Positions 1 to 11,214 of a stretch of 64,000 nt of DNA are shown piece after piece. Under the pieces are notes generated by a model. That model made no database searches. It was not told the DNA's origin and was given only the letters and a program-made list of their open reading frames with translations. This DNA is from Hydrogenophilales bacterium (GTDB taxonomy: Bacteria; Pseudomonadota; Gammaproteobacteria; Burkholderiales; Thiobacteraceae). The stretch's first letter is position 1; the number at the start of each line of letters is the position of its first letter. The stretch spans positions 1-64,000 of the forward strand of contig JACRIU010000008.1 in the NCBI GenBank assembly GCA_016235775.1, in the 5' to 3' direction. The position numbers and the translations under genes are program-made.

Positions 1-14
1 AAGGGGTAAATAAC

Positions 15-548
15 ATGTCGCGCGTAGCTAAAAATCCGGTCGCCATCCCCGCAGGTGTGGAAGTCAGCCTGGGTGCTGGTGAGATTGTCGTCAAGGGTCC
101 ATTGGGTACCTTGAAGCAGAAACAAAACGGCAATATCAAAGTTGTCAAAGATGGCAATGAACTAAAAATCGAAAAAGTTGGCGGCGGTCTCGCTGCGCAA
201 GCCATGTCCGGCACGATGCGCGCTTTGCTTGCCAATATGGTGCATGGTGTGAGTAAAGGCTTCGAGAAGAAGCTTACCCTGGTGGGCGTGGGTTACCGCG
301 CGCAAGCCAAGGGGGATGTATTAAATCTCGCGCTCGGTTTTTCGCATCCGGTCGATCACGCGATGCCTGCTGGCGTCAAAGTCGAGACACCGAGCCAGAC
401 GGAAATCATTGTTAAAGGGGCCGACAAGCAACAAGTCGGTCAGGTCGCCGCCGAGATTCGCGCCTATCGTTCGCCAGAGCCTTATAAGGGCAAGGGTGTG
501 CGTTATGCCAATGAGGTGGTGGTCATCAAAGAAACCAAGAAGAAGTAA
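15..548 (+). CDS. rplF: 50S ribosomal protein L6
   Basis: Protein [17 protein letters not shown]...[23 protein letters not shown]; spc operon order. Confidence 0.98.
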   Translation: MSRVAKNPVAIPAGVEVSLGAGEIVVKGPLGTLKQKQNGNIKVVKDGNELKIEKVGGGLAAQAMSGTMRALLANMVHGVSKGFEKKLTLVGVGYRAQAKGDVLNLALGFSHPVDHAMPAGVKVETPSQTEIIVKGADKQQVGQVAAEIRAYRSPEPYKGKGVRYANEVVVIKETKKK

Positions 549-573
549 CTCGTAAAAGCGATTAGGGGCATTC

Positions 574-927
574 ATGAATCAGAAACAGGGTCGTCAGCGC
601 CGCGCACGTAAAACCCGTGCCAAGATCGCTGAGCTGAAAGCAGTGCGCTTGTTGGTGCATCGCACCAATTTGCACATCTACGCCCAGATAATTGATGCGA
701 GCGGCAGCAAGGTGCTGGCATCCGCGTCCACGCTGGACAAGGCGGTGCGCAAAGATTTGAGCAACGGCGGCACCACTGCGGCAGCCGCCGCAATCGGCAA
801 GCAAATTGCTGAAAAGGCGAAAGCGGCGGGCATTGAAACTGTGGCGTTCGACCGTTCAGGTTTTAAATATCATGGGCGCGTTAAAGCGCTGGCGGAGGCC
901 GCGCGTGAAGGCGGTCTCAAGTTTTAA
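574..927 (+). CDS. rplR: 50S ribosomal protein L18
   Basis: C-terminus [25 protein letters not shown]; synteny. Confidence 0.98.
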   Translation: MNQKQGRQRRARKTRAKIAELKAVRLLVHRTNLHIYAQIIDASGSKVLASASTLDKAVRKDLSNGGTTAAAAAIGKQIAEKAKAAGIETVAFDRSGFKYHGRVKALAEAAREGGLKF

Positions 928-939
928 TAGAGGTTGAAA

Positions 940-1449
940 ATGGCTAAACCCCAAGCAACAGAAGAACGCGGCGACGGTCTACGCGAAAAAATGATTTCCG
1001 TGAATCGCGTCACCAAAGTGGTGAAGGGCGGTCGCATCATGGGTTTCGCGGCACTCACCGTGGTCGGCGACGGCGATGGCGGTATCGGCATGGGCAAAGG
1101 CAAATCCAAGGAAGTGCCCGTTGCGGTGCAAAAAGCGATGGAAGAAGCGCGCCGTAACCTGGTCAAGGTTTCGCTCAAGAATGGCACGCTGCAGCATGCG
1201 GTGATCGGCCATCATGGCGCCTCTACGGTGATCATGCAGCCGGCTTCCGAAGGTACCGGCATTATTGCCGGCGGCGCGATGCGCGCTGTATTTGACGTGA
1301 TGGGCGTGCACAACGTGCTGGCTAAATGTATCGGCTCGACCAATCCCTACAATGTGGTGCGCGCCACGATTAATGGCTTGCAGGCGATGTCAACCCCGTC
1401 CGAGATTGCTGCTAAACGCGGCAAATCGGTTGAAGAGATCATGGAGTAA
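940..1449 (+). CDS. rpsE: 30S ribosomal protein S5
   Basis: [42 protein letters not shown]; synteny. Confidence 0.98.
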   Translation: MAKPQATEERGDGLREKMISVNRVTKVVKGGRIMGFAALTVVGDGDGGIGMGKGKSKEVPVAVQKAMEEARRNLVKVSLKNGTLQHAVIGHHGASTVIMQPASEGTGIIAGGAMRAVFDVMGVHNVLAKCIGSTNPYNVVRATINGLQAMSTPSEIAAKRGKSVEEIME

Positions 1450-1452
1450 ATC

Positions 1453-1638
1453 ATGGCCGCTGATAAAAAAGTCAAAGTGACCTTGGTAAAAAGCACGATC
1501 GGCACGATCCAGTCGCATCGCGCTTGTGTGCGCGGTCTTGGCTTGCGCCGCTTGCATCACACCGTCGAACTGGTGGATACCCCATCGGTGCGCGGCATGA
1601 TCAACAAAGTATCGTATCTCGTGAAGTGCGAGGGATAA
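1453..1638 (+). CDS. rpmD: 50S ribosomal protein L30
   Basis: 61 aa L30 sequence; synteny. Confidence 0.97.
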   Translation: MAADKKVKVTLVKSTIGTIQSHRACVRGLGLRRLHHTVELVDTPSVRGMINKVSYLVKCEG

Positions 1639-1640
1639 AA

Positions 1641-2075
1641 ATGGAACTCAACACCTTACAGCCGGCGCCTGGCGCCAAGAAACCCAAACGTCGCGTCGGT
1701 CGCGGCATCGGAAGCGGTTTGGGCAAGACGGCAGGACGCGGGCACAAGGGGCAGAAATCCCGTTCCGGCGGTTTCCACAAAGTGGGCTTCGAGGGCGGTC
1801 AGATGCCTTTGCAACGTCGCTTACCGAAGCGTGGTTTTGTGTCGCTGACGCGGAACGATACGGCCGAAGTTATGTTGTACGCGCTGGAAAAATTAAGCGC
1901 GGACAAAATTGATTTGCTCACGCTGAAACAGGCAGGTTTGGTGCCGTCGCGTGCGTTGCATGCAAAAATCGTGCTGTCTGGCGGCGTCACTAAAGCCATC
2001 ACAGTACAGGGCTTGGGCGTGACCAAGGGTGCGCGCGCCGCGATCGAAGCGGCCGGCGGCACGATCGCCGAGTAA
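1641..2075 (+). CDS. rplO: 50S ribosomal protein L15
   Basis: [44 protein letters not shown]; start moved to the ATG at 1641. Confidence 0.97.
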   Translation: MELNTLQPAPGAKKPKRRVGRGIGSGLGKTAGRGHKGQKSRSGGFHKVGFEGGQMPLQRRLPKRGFVSLTRNDTAEVMLYALEKLSADKIDLLTLKQAGLVPSRALHAKIVLSGGVTKAITVQGLGVTKGARAAIEAAGGTIAE

Positions 2076-2107
2076 GTAAGCGCCCAGTAAGCAAATATAG
2101 GATACGT

Positions 2108-3427
2108 GTGGCTTTAAACAACATTCTTGGTGCTGGCGCGAAGTTGGGTGATTTAAAAAAACGCCTGTTCTTTTTGCTTGGCGCGCTGATTGTTTATCGT
2201 ATCGGTACGCACATCCCGGTGCCGGGGATTGAGCCGGCTCAGCTTGCGCAGTTGTTTGGCGGTGGTAAAGGCGGCGGTATTTTGGACATGTTCAACATGT
2301 TCTCCGGCGGTGCATTGGGCCGGCTTTCCGTGCTGACGTTGGGGATCATGCCGTATATTTCTGCATCCATCATCATGCAGTTAATGACGGTGGTTGTGCC
2401 TTCGTTTGAAGCGCTAAAGAAAGAGGGCGAGTCTGGCCGCCGCAAGATTACCCAATACACGCGCTATGGCACCGTCGTGTTGGCTACATTCCAGTCGCTG
2501 GGTATCGCGATCGCGCTGGAGTCGCAGCAAGGCTTGGTGTTGGAGGCGGGTATCGCGTTCCGGATGACCACCGTGATCACGTTGACCACGGGCACGATGT
2601 TTTTGATGTGGTTGGGCGAACAGATTACCGAGCGTGGCCTCGGTAACGGTATTTCGTTGATTATTTTTGCCGGTATCGTGGCGGGCTTGCCCCAAGCGAT
2701 CGCCAACACGTTTCAGTTGGTGGGCACGGGCGCGATTTCGATCCCGGTGGTGTTGACGATTATCGTCGGCGTGGTGTTGGTGACTTACTTGGTTGTGTTT
2801 GTCGAACGTGGTCAGCGCAAGATTTTGGTGAATTACGCCAAGCGCCAAGTGGGCAACAAGATTTTTGGGGGGCAAACCAGTCATTTGCCGCTGAAGCTGA
2901 ACATGGCGGGGGTGATTCCGCCGATTTTCGCATCGAGCATCATTCTGTTCCCGGCAACGTTGGCTGGATGGTTTGGATCGCACGAAGGCATGACTTGGTT
3001 GAAAGATGTCTCTGGCGCGTTGTCCATGGGGCAGCCGCTATATGTAATGTTGTACACCGCAGCGATTATTTTCTTCTGTTTCTTCTATACGGCGTTGGTA
3101 TACAACCCGAAAGAAACGGCGGATAACTTGAAAAAGAGCGGCGCCTTCGTTCCCGGAATCCGGCCCGGCGAACAGACGGCACGCTACATCGAGAAGATCA
3201 TGTTGCGCTTGACGCTGGTAGGCGCGCTGTACATCACGCTGGTGTGTTTATTGCCGGAATTTTTGATTTTGAAATTTAATGTGCCGTTTTATTTTGGCGG
3301 CACCAGCTTGCTGATTATCGTGGTGGTCACCATGGATTTCATGACCCAGGTGCAAGCGTACCTGATGACGCACCAGTACGAGAGCTTGCTCAAGAAAGCG
3401 AATTTCAAGGGTGGTTTGGCGCGGTAG
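2108..3427 (+). CDS. secY: Preprotein translocase subunit SecY
   Basis: 439 aa multi-TM protein with SecY motifs; spc operon position. Confidence 0.98.
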   Translation: MALNNILGAGAKLGDLKKRLFFLLGALIVYRIGTHIPVPGIEPAQLAQLFGGGKGGGILDMFNMFSGGALGRLSVLTLGIMPYISASIIMQLMTVVVPSFEALKKEGESGRRKITQYTRYGTVVLATFQSLGIAIALESQQGLVLEAGIAFRMTTVITLTTGTMFLMWLGEQITERGLGNGISLIIFAGIVAGLPQAIANTFQLVGTGAISIPVVLTIIVGVVLVTYLVVFVERGQRKILVNYAKRQVGNKIFGGQTSHLPLKLNMAGVIPPIFASSIILFPATLAGWFGSHEGMTWLKDVSGALSMGQPLYVMLYTAAIIFFCFFYTALVYNPKETADNLKKSGAFVPGIRPGEQTARYIEKIMLRLTLVGALYITLVCLLPEFLILKFNVPFYFGGTSLLIIVVVTMDFMTQVQAYLMTHQYESLLKKANFKGGLAR

Positions 3428-3453
3428 CGGCCCACGGTAACGGTTAGCGCACG

Positions 3454-3672
3454 ATGGCAAAAGAAGACACGATCGAAATGCAGGGGGAGATATTGGAAAC
3501 GCTTCCCAACGCAACGTTTCGTGTAAAGCTGGAAAATGGGCACGTGGTTTTAGGTTACATCTCCGGGAAAATGCGCATGCATTACATCCGCATCCTGCCG
3601 GGGGACAAAGTCACGGTCGAAATGACGCCCTACGATTTAACGCGTGCCCGGATTACCTACCGGGCGAAGTGA
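3454..3672 (+). CDS. infA: Translation initiation factor IF-1
   Basis: [41 protein letters not shown]. Confidence 0.98.
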   Translation: MAKEDTIEMQGEILETLPNATFRVKLENGHVVLGYISGKMRMHYIRILPGDKVTVEMTPYDLTRARITYRAK

Positions 3673-3730
3673 AGTTTATGGCTTGGCATGGCTGGCGGCT
3701 CGCTAGCGATGAGAGTTGAGGAGAGTGATT

Positions 3731-3844
3731 ATGCGAGTACAAGCATCGGTTAAGAAAATCTGCCGTAAGTGCAAAATCGTCCGCCGCAAAGGCGTGGTGC
3801 GCGTGATTTGCGCTGAACCGCGTCACAAGCAGCGCCAAGGGTAA
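3731..3844 (+). CDS. rpmJ: 50S ribosomal protein L36
   Basis: [37 protein letters not shown], 37 aa; too short for the supplied ORF track. Confidence 0.97.
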   Translation: MRVQASVKKICRKCKIVRRKGVVRVICAEPRHKQRQG

Positions 3845-3929
3845 GCACTTAAGCTATTGATCATTAACGGATTGAATGTTAAAATTTCGGGTTTTCGATT
3901 TTCGGAAATCTTGAGCTAGGAGTAATGGC

Positions 3930-4286
3930 ATGGCCCGTATCGCCGGGGTGAATATCCCCAACCATCAGCATGCAGTAATCGCGTTGACCGCGATTTACGG
4001 CATTGGCCGCACGCGTTCGCAACTGATTTGCGAGTCTGCGGGCGTCAACACTGCTACCAAGATGAAAGATCTGACCGACAGCGAAATGGAAAAGCTGCGC
4101 GATGCTGTCGCCAAGTTCACCGTCGAAGGCGATCTACGCCGCGAAGTCACCATGAACATCAAGCGTTTGATGGACCTCGGTTGCTATCGTGGTCAGCGTC
4201 ATCGCAAAGGGCTGCCGGCACGCGGCCAACGTACCCGCACCAATGCGCGCACCCGCAAGGGCCCACGCAAGGCGATCCGCAAGTAA
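3930..4286 (+). CDS. rpsM: 30S ribosomal protein S13
   Basis: [26 protein letters not shown]; synteny. Confidence 0.98.
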   Translation: MARIAGVNIPNHQHAVIALTAIYGIGRTRSQLICESAGVNTATKMKDLTDSEMEKLRDAVAKFTVEGDLRREVTMNIKRLMDLGCYRGQRHRKGLPARGQRTRTNARTRKGPRKAIRK

Positions 4287-4330
4287 TTCCGGCTTCTACG
4301 CTTTTAAGGCTTTAAGGAAAAGTAAAAAAC

Positions 4331-4726
4331 ATGGCAACTAAAACCCCAACTACCCGGGTTCGCAAGAAGGTTAAGAAAAATGTGGCCGAGGGCATCGCCC
4401 ACATCCACGCATCCTTCAACAACACTATCGTGACCATTACCGATCGCCAGGGCAATGCACTGTCGTGGGCAACCGCGGGCGGCGCCGGCTTTAAAGGCTC
4501 GCGTAAAAGCACCCCATTCGCAGCCCAGGTAGCGGCGGAAAATGCCGGCAAAATCGCGCAGGAATGTGGCGTCAAAAACCTCGAAGTACGCATCAAAGGT
4601 CCCGGCCCCGGCCGTGAATCCGCCGTGCGTGGCTTGAACGCCGCCGGCTTCAAGATTACCCAAATCGCAGATGTGACGCCGGTACCGCATAACGGTTGCC
4701 GTCCGTCCAAAAAGCGCCGCATCTAA
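4331..4726 (+). CDS. rpsK: 30S ribosomal protein S11
   Basis: [44 protein letters not shown]. Confidence 0.98.
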   Translation: MATKTPTTRVRKKVKKNVAEGIAHIHASFNNTIVTITDRQGNALSWATAGGAGFKGSRKSTPFAAQVAAENAGKIAQECGVKNLEVRIKGPGPGRESAVRGLNAAGFKITQIADVTPVPHNGCRPSKKRRI

Positions 4727-4741
4727 TTTAGGAGAGACATC

Positions 4742-5371
4742 GTGGCCCGCTATACCGATGCCAAATGCCGTTTATGCCGCCGGGAAGGTGAAAAACTCTT
4801 CCTGAAAGGCGAGAAGTGCTTTACTGACAAATGTTCGATCGAGCGCCGCGAATACGCGCCGGGCCAACACGGCCAGAAGAGCGGCATGCGCCTCTCCGAT
4901 TACGGCCATCAATTGCGCGAGAAGCAAAAAGTGCGTCGTATCTACGGCATATTAGAACGTCAATTTCGCGGCTACTACAAAGCCGCCGACCGCGCCAAGG
5001 GCGTGACCGGCGAGAGCCTGCTGCAATTGTTGGAATGCCGCCTTGACACCGTGGCCTACCGCATGGGCTTCGGTGCTTCGCGTTCTGAAGCACGGCAGCT
5101 GGTGCGTCACAACGGCATTCTGGTGAATGGCAAGCGCGTCAACATTCCTTCCTACCAAGTTCGCCCAGGCGATGTGGTGGAAGTAGCCGGACCAGCGAAA
5201 GCGCAGTTGCGCGTCAAAGGCGCGGCGACAGCAGCGGATGGCCGCGGCTTTCCCGAGTGGGTTGAAGTCGACATCACGGCGCTGAAAGGCACGTTTAAAG
5301 CCAAGCCGATCCGCAGCGAATTGCCTGCCACCATCAACGAGCATCTCGTGGTCGAGTTGTACTCCAAGTAA
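4742..5371 (+). CDS. rpsD: 30S ribosomal protein S4
   Basis: [24 protein letters not shown]4 sequence. Confidence 0.98.
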   Translation: MARYTDAKCRLCRREGEKLFLKGEKCFTDKCSIERREYAPGQHGQKSGMRLSDYGHQLREKQKVRRIYGILERQFRGYYKAADRAKGVTGESLLQLLECRLDTVAYRMGFGASRSEARQLVRHNGILVNGKRVNIPSYQVRPGDVVEVAGPAKAQLRVKGAATAADGRGFPEWVEVDITALKGTFKAKPIRSELPATINEHLVVELYSK

Positions 5372-5399
5372 TCACCACCACTAGAACGGGGACACATCC

Positions 5400-6389
5400 A
5401 TGCAAAGCAGCGCTACCGAATTCCTGAAGCCGCGAGTCGTCGACGTGGAGCAAGTATCTCCCTTGCGCGCCCGTGTCGTTATGGAGCCGTTCGAGCGCGG
5501 TTACGGCCATACCTTGGGCAATGCGTTGCGCCGCATCCTGCTCTCGTCCATGCCCGGCTACGCCATTACGCAAGTCAAAATCGATGGCGTATTGCACGAA
5601 TACTCCGTGATCGAAGGCGTGCAAGAAGACGTCGTGGACATTCTGCTCAACTTAAAAGGGATTTCCCTCAAGTTGAACAATCGTTCCGAGACCACCTTGC
5701 GCCTGTCGAAGCAAGGCAAAGGCATGGTCACCGCAGGCGATATCGAAGCGAGCCACGATGTCGAAATCCTGAACCCGGATCATGTCATTGCGCACATGAC
5801 CGGCAACGGCGCGCTCAATATGGAAATCAAAATTGAGCAAGGCCGTGGTTATCAGCCCGTCGCCTCGCGCCGCGTGGACGAACAGGAGCACGCCATCGGC
5901 ACCATCATGATGGATGCATCCTTCAGCCCGGTGCGCCGCGTCAGCTATGCAGTGGAGAGCGCGCGCGTGGAACAGCGCACCGATCTCGACAAACTGGTGA
6001 TGGACATCGAAACCAATGGCGTGGTCGATCCCGAGGAAGCCGTGCGTTACGCAGCGCGCATCCTGATGGACCAGCTGGGCGTGTTCGCCGACCTGAAAGG
6101 CACGCCCGCACTGACCGAAGCGCCGCGCGCACCCATGATCGATCCGATCCTGTTGCGTCCGGTGGACGATCTGGAGTTGACGGTTCGCTCGGCCAACTGC
6201 CTCAAAGCGGAAAACATTTATTACATCGGCGATCTGATTCAACGCACCGAGAACGAGCTGTTAAAAACACCCAATCTCGGCCGTAAATCGCTGAACGAAA
6301 TTAAAGATGTACTCGCTTCCAAGAGTCTCACCTTGGGCATGCGCCTCGAAAACTGGCCGCCGGCCGGGCTCGAGCACCACAACAAATAA
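5400..6389 (+). CDS. rpoA: RNA polymerase alpha subunit
   Basis: [38 protein letters not shown]; alpha-CTD present. Confidence 0.98.
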   Translation: MQSSATEFLKPRVVDVEQVSPLRARVVMEPFERGYGHTLGNALRRILLSSMPGYAITQVKIDGVLHEYSVIEGVQEDVVDILLNLKGISLKLNNRSETTLRLSKQGKGMVTAGDIEASHDVEILNPDHVIAHMTGNGALNMEIKIEQGRGYQPVASRRVDEQEHAIGTIMMDASFSPVRRVSYAVESARVEQRTDLDKLVMDIETNGVVDPEEAVRYAARILMDQLGVFADLKGTPALTEAPRAPMIDPILLRPVDDLELTVRSANCLKAENIYYIGDLIQRTENELLKTPNLGRKSLNEIKDVLASKSLTLGMRLENWPPAGLEHHNK

Positions 6390-6416
6390 GCGAGTTGAAG
6401 AAAAAAGGATAGCACC

Positions 6417-6803
6417 ATGCGTCACGGTAACGGTCTTCGCAAATTAAATCGCACCAGCAGCCATCGTTTGGCCATGCTGCGCAATATGGCTAACGCCCTG
6501 CTGCGCCACGAAGCGATCAAAACCACTCTGCCCAAAGCCAAAGAATTGCGCCGCGTGGCCGAGCCGCTGATCACTTTGGGCAAGAAGCCCTCGGTCGCCA
6601 ATCGCCGCTTGGCTTTCAACCGTCTGCGTGACCGCGATATCGTGGTAAAGCTGTTCGATGAGCTGGGTCCGCGCTATCAAAACCGCAATGGCGGCTATCT
6701 GCGCATCCTCAAGTGCGGCTTCCGTCAGGGCGACAACGCGCCCATGGCCTTTGTCGAACTGGTAGACCGCCCCGAGGCAGGCGAAGCTGTCGCGACCGAA
6801 TAA
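6417..6803 (+). CDS. rplQ: 50S ribosomal protein L17
   Basis: [46 protein letters not shown]. Confidence 0.98.
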   Translation: MRHGNGLRKLNRTSSHRLAMLRNMANALLRHEAIKTTLPKAKELRRVAEPLITLGKKPSVANRRLAFNRLRDRDIVVKLFDELGPRYQNRNGGYLRILKCGFRQGDNAPMAFVELVDRPEAGEAVATE

Positions 6804-6828
6804 ATAACCGATAACATCGCGTTTCTCT

Positions 6829-6858
6829 TAAAAGCCGGCCTAGTGCCGGCTTTTTTAT
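6829..6858 (+). terminator. Rho-independent terminator after rplQ
   Basis: AAAAGCCGGC-CTAG-TGCCGGCTTTTTTA hairpin followed by T-rich tract. Confidence 0.9.
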
Positions 6859-6908
6859 TTGCTAAGATTCTGGTAATTGAAAAATGCAAAATACCGGGAG
6901 TGGCTTTC

Positions 6909-7637
6909 ATGATAGTGCTGTTCACTGATTTTGGCGCAGATGATATCTACGTTGGCCAAGTAAAGGCCGTGTTGACTCAGACAGCACCGGCTGCGTCGGC
7001 AATCGATTTGCTGCATAGCGCACCGAATTTCGATATCGAATCCAGTGCGCATCTCCTGGCCGCGCTCTATCTGCGTTTTTCACCGGGCAGTGTTTTTATC
7101 GCAGTGGTCGATCCTGGCGTAGGTGGAGCACGCGATGCGGTGGTGATGGTGGCGGATGGTTATTGGTTCGTCGGACCGGACAACGGGCTATTGTCCGTGG
7201 TTGCCGCGCGCGCTCAAGCAGCACGGCTTTGGCGCATTACCTGGCGGCCGGAGCGTCTGTCGCCAAGCTTTCATGGCCGAGACTTGTTCGCGCCCATCGC
7301 GGCGTGGATCGCCGCCGGCCTATTCCCCGCGGACAAACTGGCCGAATCGAGTGCGCTGCAAGTGCAATCGAACGGGGCGGATAGTCAGCGCGTTATCTAC
7401 ATCGATCACTACGGCAATTGCATGACAGGCATGCGTGCGGCCGGGCTGGGAAGCGATGCGATGCTACAGGTGGCAGGGCGAGAATTGCGCCGAGCAAGCA
7501 CTTTTTCCGAGGCGATGCCAGATGAAGCTTTCTGGCATGAGAATAGCGTGGGGCTGGTGGAAATTGCCGTCAATCAGGGAAGCGCGGCGCACTCACTGGG
7601 ATTGCAAGTCGGCAGCGTTATAGCCAAGCCGAAATAA
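6909..7637 (+). CDS. SAM hydroxide adenosyltransferase family protein (DUF62-type)
   Basis: MIVLFTDFGADDIYVGQVKAVL...FHGRDLFAPIAAWIAAG; family motifs. Confidence 0.88.
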   Translation: MIVLFTDFGADDIYVGQVKAVLTQTAPAASAIDLLHSAPNFDIESSAHLLAALYLRFSPGSVFIAVVDPGVGGARDAVVMVADGYWFVGPDNGLLSVVAARAQAARLWRITWRPERLSPSFHGRDLFAPIAAWIAAGLFPADKLAESSALQVQSNGADSQRVIYIDHYGNCMTGMRAAGLGSDAMLQVAGRELRRASTFSEAMPDEAFWHENSVGLVEIAVNQGSAAHSLGLQVGSVIAKPK

Positions 7638-7673
7638 ATACCCTTCAGGCGTCGAAATAAAGCAGCTTGACCA

Positions 7674-9470
7674 TTACACTTCAAACGGCGGCGGAGTGAC
7701 TTTTAATATCTCATCCGGCGTGGTGATTCCGGCCGCGACTTTCGCCGCACCGGAAACACGCAGGGCTTTCATGCCCTCCCGAAATGCCGTCTCGCGCAGC
7801 TTGGACAGGTCGCACTGGGCGGTGATGAGCCGGGTCACGGTAGGCGTCATGGTCAGAATTTCATAGATGCCGCTGCGGCCGCGATAGCCGGTCATGCGGC
7901 ATTCCAGGCAACCGACAGGGCCGTACACCGTGGCGGGCTTGGGCGCTTTCCACGGGCGCACCAACTCGCTCCAAGTGCCGTCGTCCAGGGTGGTGGCTTG
8001 TTTGCAATGCGGGCAGAGCGTGCGCACCAGGCGTTGCGCCAACACACCCAGCACGGTGGATTGAATCAGATACGGCGGCACGCCCAGATCCATCAGGCGC
8101 GTAATGGCCGAGGGGGCGTCGTTCGTGTGCAGGGTGGAGAGCACCAAGTGTCCGGTGAGCGCGGCCTGAATCGCCATCTCCGCCGTTTCCAAATCGCGAA
8201 TCTCGCCCACCATGATGATGTCCGGATCCTGCCGCATCAGGGTGCGGATACCGCTGGCGAAATCCAGGCCGATGCCGGGCTGCACTTGCATCTGATTGAA
8301 CTGCGGCACCACCATTTCAATCGGGTCTTCCACCGTGCAGACATTCACCTCCGGCTCGGCCAGATGCTTGAGCGAGGTATAGAGCGTGGTGGTTTTGCCC
8401 GAGCCGGTGGGGCCGGTGACCAGCACGATCCCATTGGGGAGAGACACCATGCCCTCCCAGCGTTTGGCTTCATCGTCGCTAAAGCCCAGTTCGGTAAAAT
8501 TGCGCACCAGCACTTCGGGATCGAAAATTCGCATCACCAACTTTTCGCCGAAGGCGGTGGGCATGGTGGAGAGGCGCAACTCGATCTCATCGCCGCCCGG
8601 CGTGACCGTCTTGACGCGGCCATCTTGCGGCCGGCGCTTTTCCACCATATCCATGCGGCCCAATAGCTTGATGCGGCTGGTGATGGCGTTGTACACCGCG
8701 CTCGGGATTTGATACACCGGATGCAGCACGCCGTCGATGCGAAAGCGCACGTTGGCGAACTCGCGCCGCGGCTCGATATGAATATCGCTCGCGCGCTGCT
8801 CGAACGCATATTGCAGCAGCCAATCCACAATGCGCACCACGCTCTGATCGTTCGCATCGAGTTGACCCATGCGCCCGAGCGCGACCAATTGCTCGAAATT
8901 GGTGATGCCACTTTGCGCCGCGCCCTCTTGCGCGCGCACCGCCTGTTTCACCGAAAGCGCCAGGCTGTAAAACTCGGCGATGTAGCGATTCAGATCGAGC
9001 GGGCTTGCGATCACGCGCCGGATCGGCCGCCGCGCCACTTGTTGCACGCTCTCTTCCCAGTCGCGCACATACGGCTCGGCGGTGGCCACCACCACTTCAT
9101 TCGCGTTCACCTCCACCGGCAGAATACGGTAGCGCGAGGCATAGGCTTGCGACATCACTTCCGTCACCGCGGCCACGTCGATCTTCAGCGGATCGATGTG
9201 ATAAGCAGAAAGGCCGGTCTTGCCCGCCAGCCATTCGATAAGAAACTCCATATTGATCACCGCGTGCGGCGGCTGCAGGCTGCGCCATTTTTGCGCGTGG
9301 ATCAGCGCCAGCGGGTGCTGGTCGGCGCGCTCGCTGCGATGTGAAGCGAGTAAATCATTTCCCACATCCTTGGGGATATGGCCATCGGCCAGCAAATCCG
9401 CGAGCACGTCCTTGAGGCGCAAGGGGCCGGAAGGCTTTGTACCTTTGCCACTGGGGCGGGTGAGATCCAT
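7674..9470 (-). CDS. GspE/PulE/PilB-type secretion/pilus ATPase with N-terminal domain
   Basis: Walker A GPTGSGKTTTLY, GEIRDLETAEMAIQAALTGHLVLSTLHTNDAPSAITRL, CxxC zinc motifs. Confidence 0.93.
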   Translation of the reverse strand: MDLTRPSGKGTKPSGPLRLKDVLADLLADGHIPKDVGNDLLASHRSERADQHPLALIHAQKWRSLQPPHAVINMEFLIEWLAGKTGLSAYHIDPLKIDVAAVTEVMSQAYASRYRILPVEVNANEVVVATAEPYVRDWEESVQQVARRPIRRVIASPLDLNRYIAEFYSLALSVKQAVRAQEGAAQSGITNFEQLVALGRMGQLDANDQSVVRIVDWLLQYAFEQRASDIHIEPRREFANVRFRIDGVLHPVYQIPSAVYNAITSRIKLLGRMDMVEKRRPQDGRVKTVTPGGDEIELRLSTMPTAFGEKLVMRIFDPEVLVRNFTELGFSDDEAKRWEGMVSLPNGIVLVTGPTGSGKTTTLYTSLKHLAEPEVNVCTVEDPIEMVVPQFNQMQVQPGIGLDFASGIRTLMRQDPDIIMVGEIRDLETAEMAIQAALTGHLVLSTLHTNDAPSAITRLMDLGVPPYLIQSTVLGVLAQRLVRTLCPHCKQATTLDDGTWSELVRPWKAPKPATVYGPVGCLECRMTGYRGRSGIYEILTMTPTVTRLITAQCDLSKLRETAFREGMKALRVSGAAKVAAGITTPDEILKVTPPPFEV

Positions 9471-9551
9471 GCGATTGGTGACCTGGTATGGCTTGAATCA
9501 GCTAAAGCTACTCACCACAGAGGTGTCTGTCAACGGTGCCGCCCGCGGCAA

Positions 9552-10184
9552 TCAGGGCGCGATCCCGATGATGAGTAAAGGTACGGGCGGGCTGTTTCTC
9601 CCGTGGCGCAGGATATTGTAAACCTCGCCTTCGAAATAGGCGATGCCGGTGGACATTCGGCGCCCTCCGTTTTGGTCGGCTGACATTTCTTTCATGGGGA
9701 GGATTTCAATACCGACGTCAATCAAATCGCCGCTGTAGAAGAGCAGATGCTTGACGAAGAGATCAAAGGCAACAAACGCATATTTGCCGAATTGCACCTC
9801 GATTGCGACGCGATTTTTGACGAAGTCCGTTTGTTTGTAGGACTGAATGGGGTTGGCAATGCCTTGTGCGGCAAGGAAATCCCGTTGTTCCTTGAGTGGG
9901 CGGCCAACCAATTCGGGCAGGTATTTTCGATTGGTCGTGACATAGTATTTGTAGCGTGACTCGCTCCATCCTCGCGCGCGAAATTCCGCTTCGAAAGCTT
10001 TGTTGAGTGCTGGCGGACTGAACAGCTTTTTGCCGCGCATCGTTTTCTCTTTGCTGGTCTTGGTCATGCACTTGGCGGCGTCAAGGTTGGCTATGACGGC
10101 TTTTATCTCGTCGTAGATCGCGGGTTGATGCACCAGTAAGTATTCCTCGCCATTGAGGTGAGAGTAGGTCTCGACGATTCTCAT
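9552..10184 (-). CDS. BglII/BstYI-like type II restriction endonuclease
   Basis: DFVKNRVAIEVQFGKYAFVAFDLFVKHLLF fits the BglII catalytic spacing D-x8-E-x-Q; next to a DNA methyltransferase. Confidence 0.8.
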   Translation of the reverse strand: MRIVETYSHLNGEEYLLVHQPAIYDEIKAVIANLDAAKCMTKTSKEKTMRGKKLFSPPALNKAFEAEFRARGWSESRYKYYVTTNRKYLPELVGRPLKEQRDFLAAQGIANPIQSYKQTDFVKNRVAIEVQFGKYAFVAFDLFVKHLLFYSGDLIDVGIEILPMKEMSADQNGGRRMSTGIAYFEGEVYNILRHGRNSPPVPLLIIGIAP

Positions 10185-11122
10185 GTGGAGTAGGTTTTGC
10201 TTTTCTGGAATAAGCGTTGTTGTTTGGATGGGGGTTGATCCCAAGGCGCGGCTGTCAGGTATTGCCCGGCATCTTTCGGATCGAACACGGGCCGGCCCAT
10301 TGGGCGGGTGAGCAACTCGCCGTTCCTTGCCTTGGCGATACGCTCTTCGGCGATCTTTACGTACTCAGTGAGAATCTCGGCGCCCGCGCCGCGCCGCCCG
10401 TGCTTGATTGCCGCGATGATGCTTGAGCCGACACCCACAAAAGGGTCGAACACCCAATCGCCCGGCTGAGTCAGGGAAAGAACCAGCCGCTCAATCAACT
10501 CGACGGGGAATTGGCACGGATGGCTGGTTTTTTCGACGTGATTGCTTTTGACGTTGGGGATGACCCAAACATCACCGGGATTTTTCCCGAGCGGGTTGCA
10601 CGAGTACTGGCCGGCCTTCGGCCCTTTGAAGTGTTTCTTGCCGGGATATTTTTGCGGGACACGAATCGGGTCGAGGTTGAACTGGTATTCGTCGCTCTTG
10701 GTGAACCAAAGAACGGTTTCGTAGCGGCCTGACAACCTTTTAGAGCAATGCAAGCCGTGCTCGAAATGCCAGATGATTCTATTCCGAAGCTTTAGCCCCA
10801 AGTCACGGAAGAGTGGATAGAGGACGGCGTCCAATGGAACGATTTCACCATTGCTGACGTAATTCCCCACCTGCCAGCAAATACTGCCGGTGCCTGAAAG
10901 CGTTCGCGCGCATTCGGTGATGACGCGCTGCTGCTGTTGCAGGTAATCGTCCAGGTGAATCCGCTTTTCGTATTCCTTGCCCAGGTTATAGGGTGGCGAG
11001 GTAACGATGAGCTGAAATGCTTGATCGGGGATGGTACGAAGGAAATCCAGGCAGTCGCCCGCGTGTAAAACAACTTCGTCCCGTATGGAAATCGAGCCAG
11101 AAGGAATGGATAAATCAGTCAT
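10181..11122 (-). CDS. DNA methyltransferase (TSPPY motif, probably N4-cytosine)
   Basis: IVTSPPYNLGKEYEKR and FDPFVGVGSS motifs; 4-nt overlap with the endonuclease start. Confidence 0.9.
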   Translation of the reverse strand: MTDLSIPSGSISIRDEVVLHAGDCLDFLRTIPDQAFQLIVTSPPYNLGKEYEKRIHLDDYLQQQQRVITECARTLSGTGSICWQVGNYVSNGEIVPLDAVLYPLFRDLGLKLRNRIIWHFEHGLHCSKRLSGRYETVLWFTKSDEYQFNLDPIRVPQKYPGKKHFKGPKAGQYSCNPLGKNPGDVWVIPNVKSNHVEKTSHPCQFPVELIERLVLSLTQPGDWVFDPFVGVGSSIIAAIKHGRRGAGAEILTEYVKIAEERIAKARNGELLTRPMGRPVFDPKDAGQYLTAAPWDQPPSKQQRLFQKSKTYST

Positions 11123-11214
11123 TGGGAAATTATGCCACATGCGGCGGAATTGGGTATTCGCTTCGAACGGTCCAAGGCCAACCCGATAGAGGGAATTTTG
11201 CCCGAAGCAACAGG

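Noticed and set aside
4067-4072. Absence of AGATCT as proof of BglII specificity
   Set aside because: AGATCT occurs here (AAAGATCTGACC) and in a few other places in the window, so site avoidance cannot be claimed.
6843-6908. N-terminal extension of the SAM hydroxide adenosyltransferase in the ORF track
   Set aside because: It begins inside the rplQ terminator; the family N-terminus MIVLFTDFG begins at 6909.
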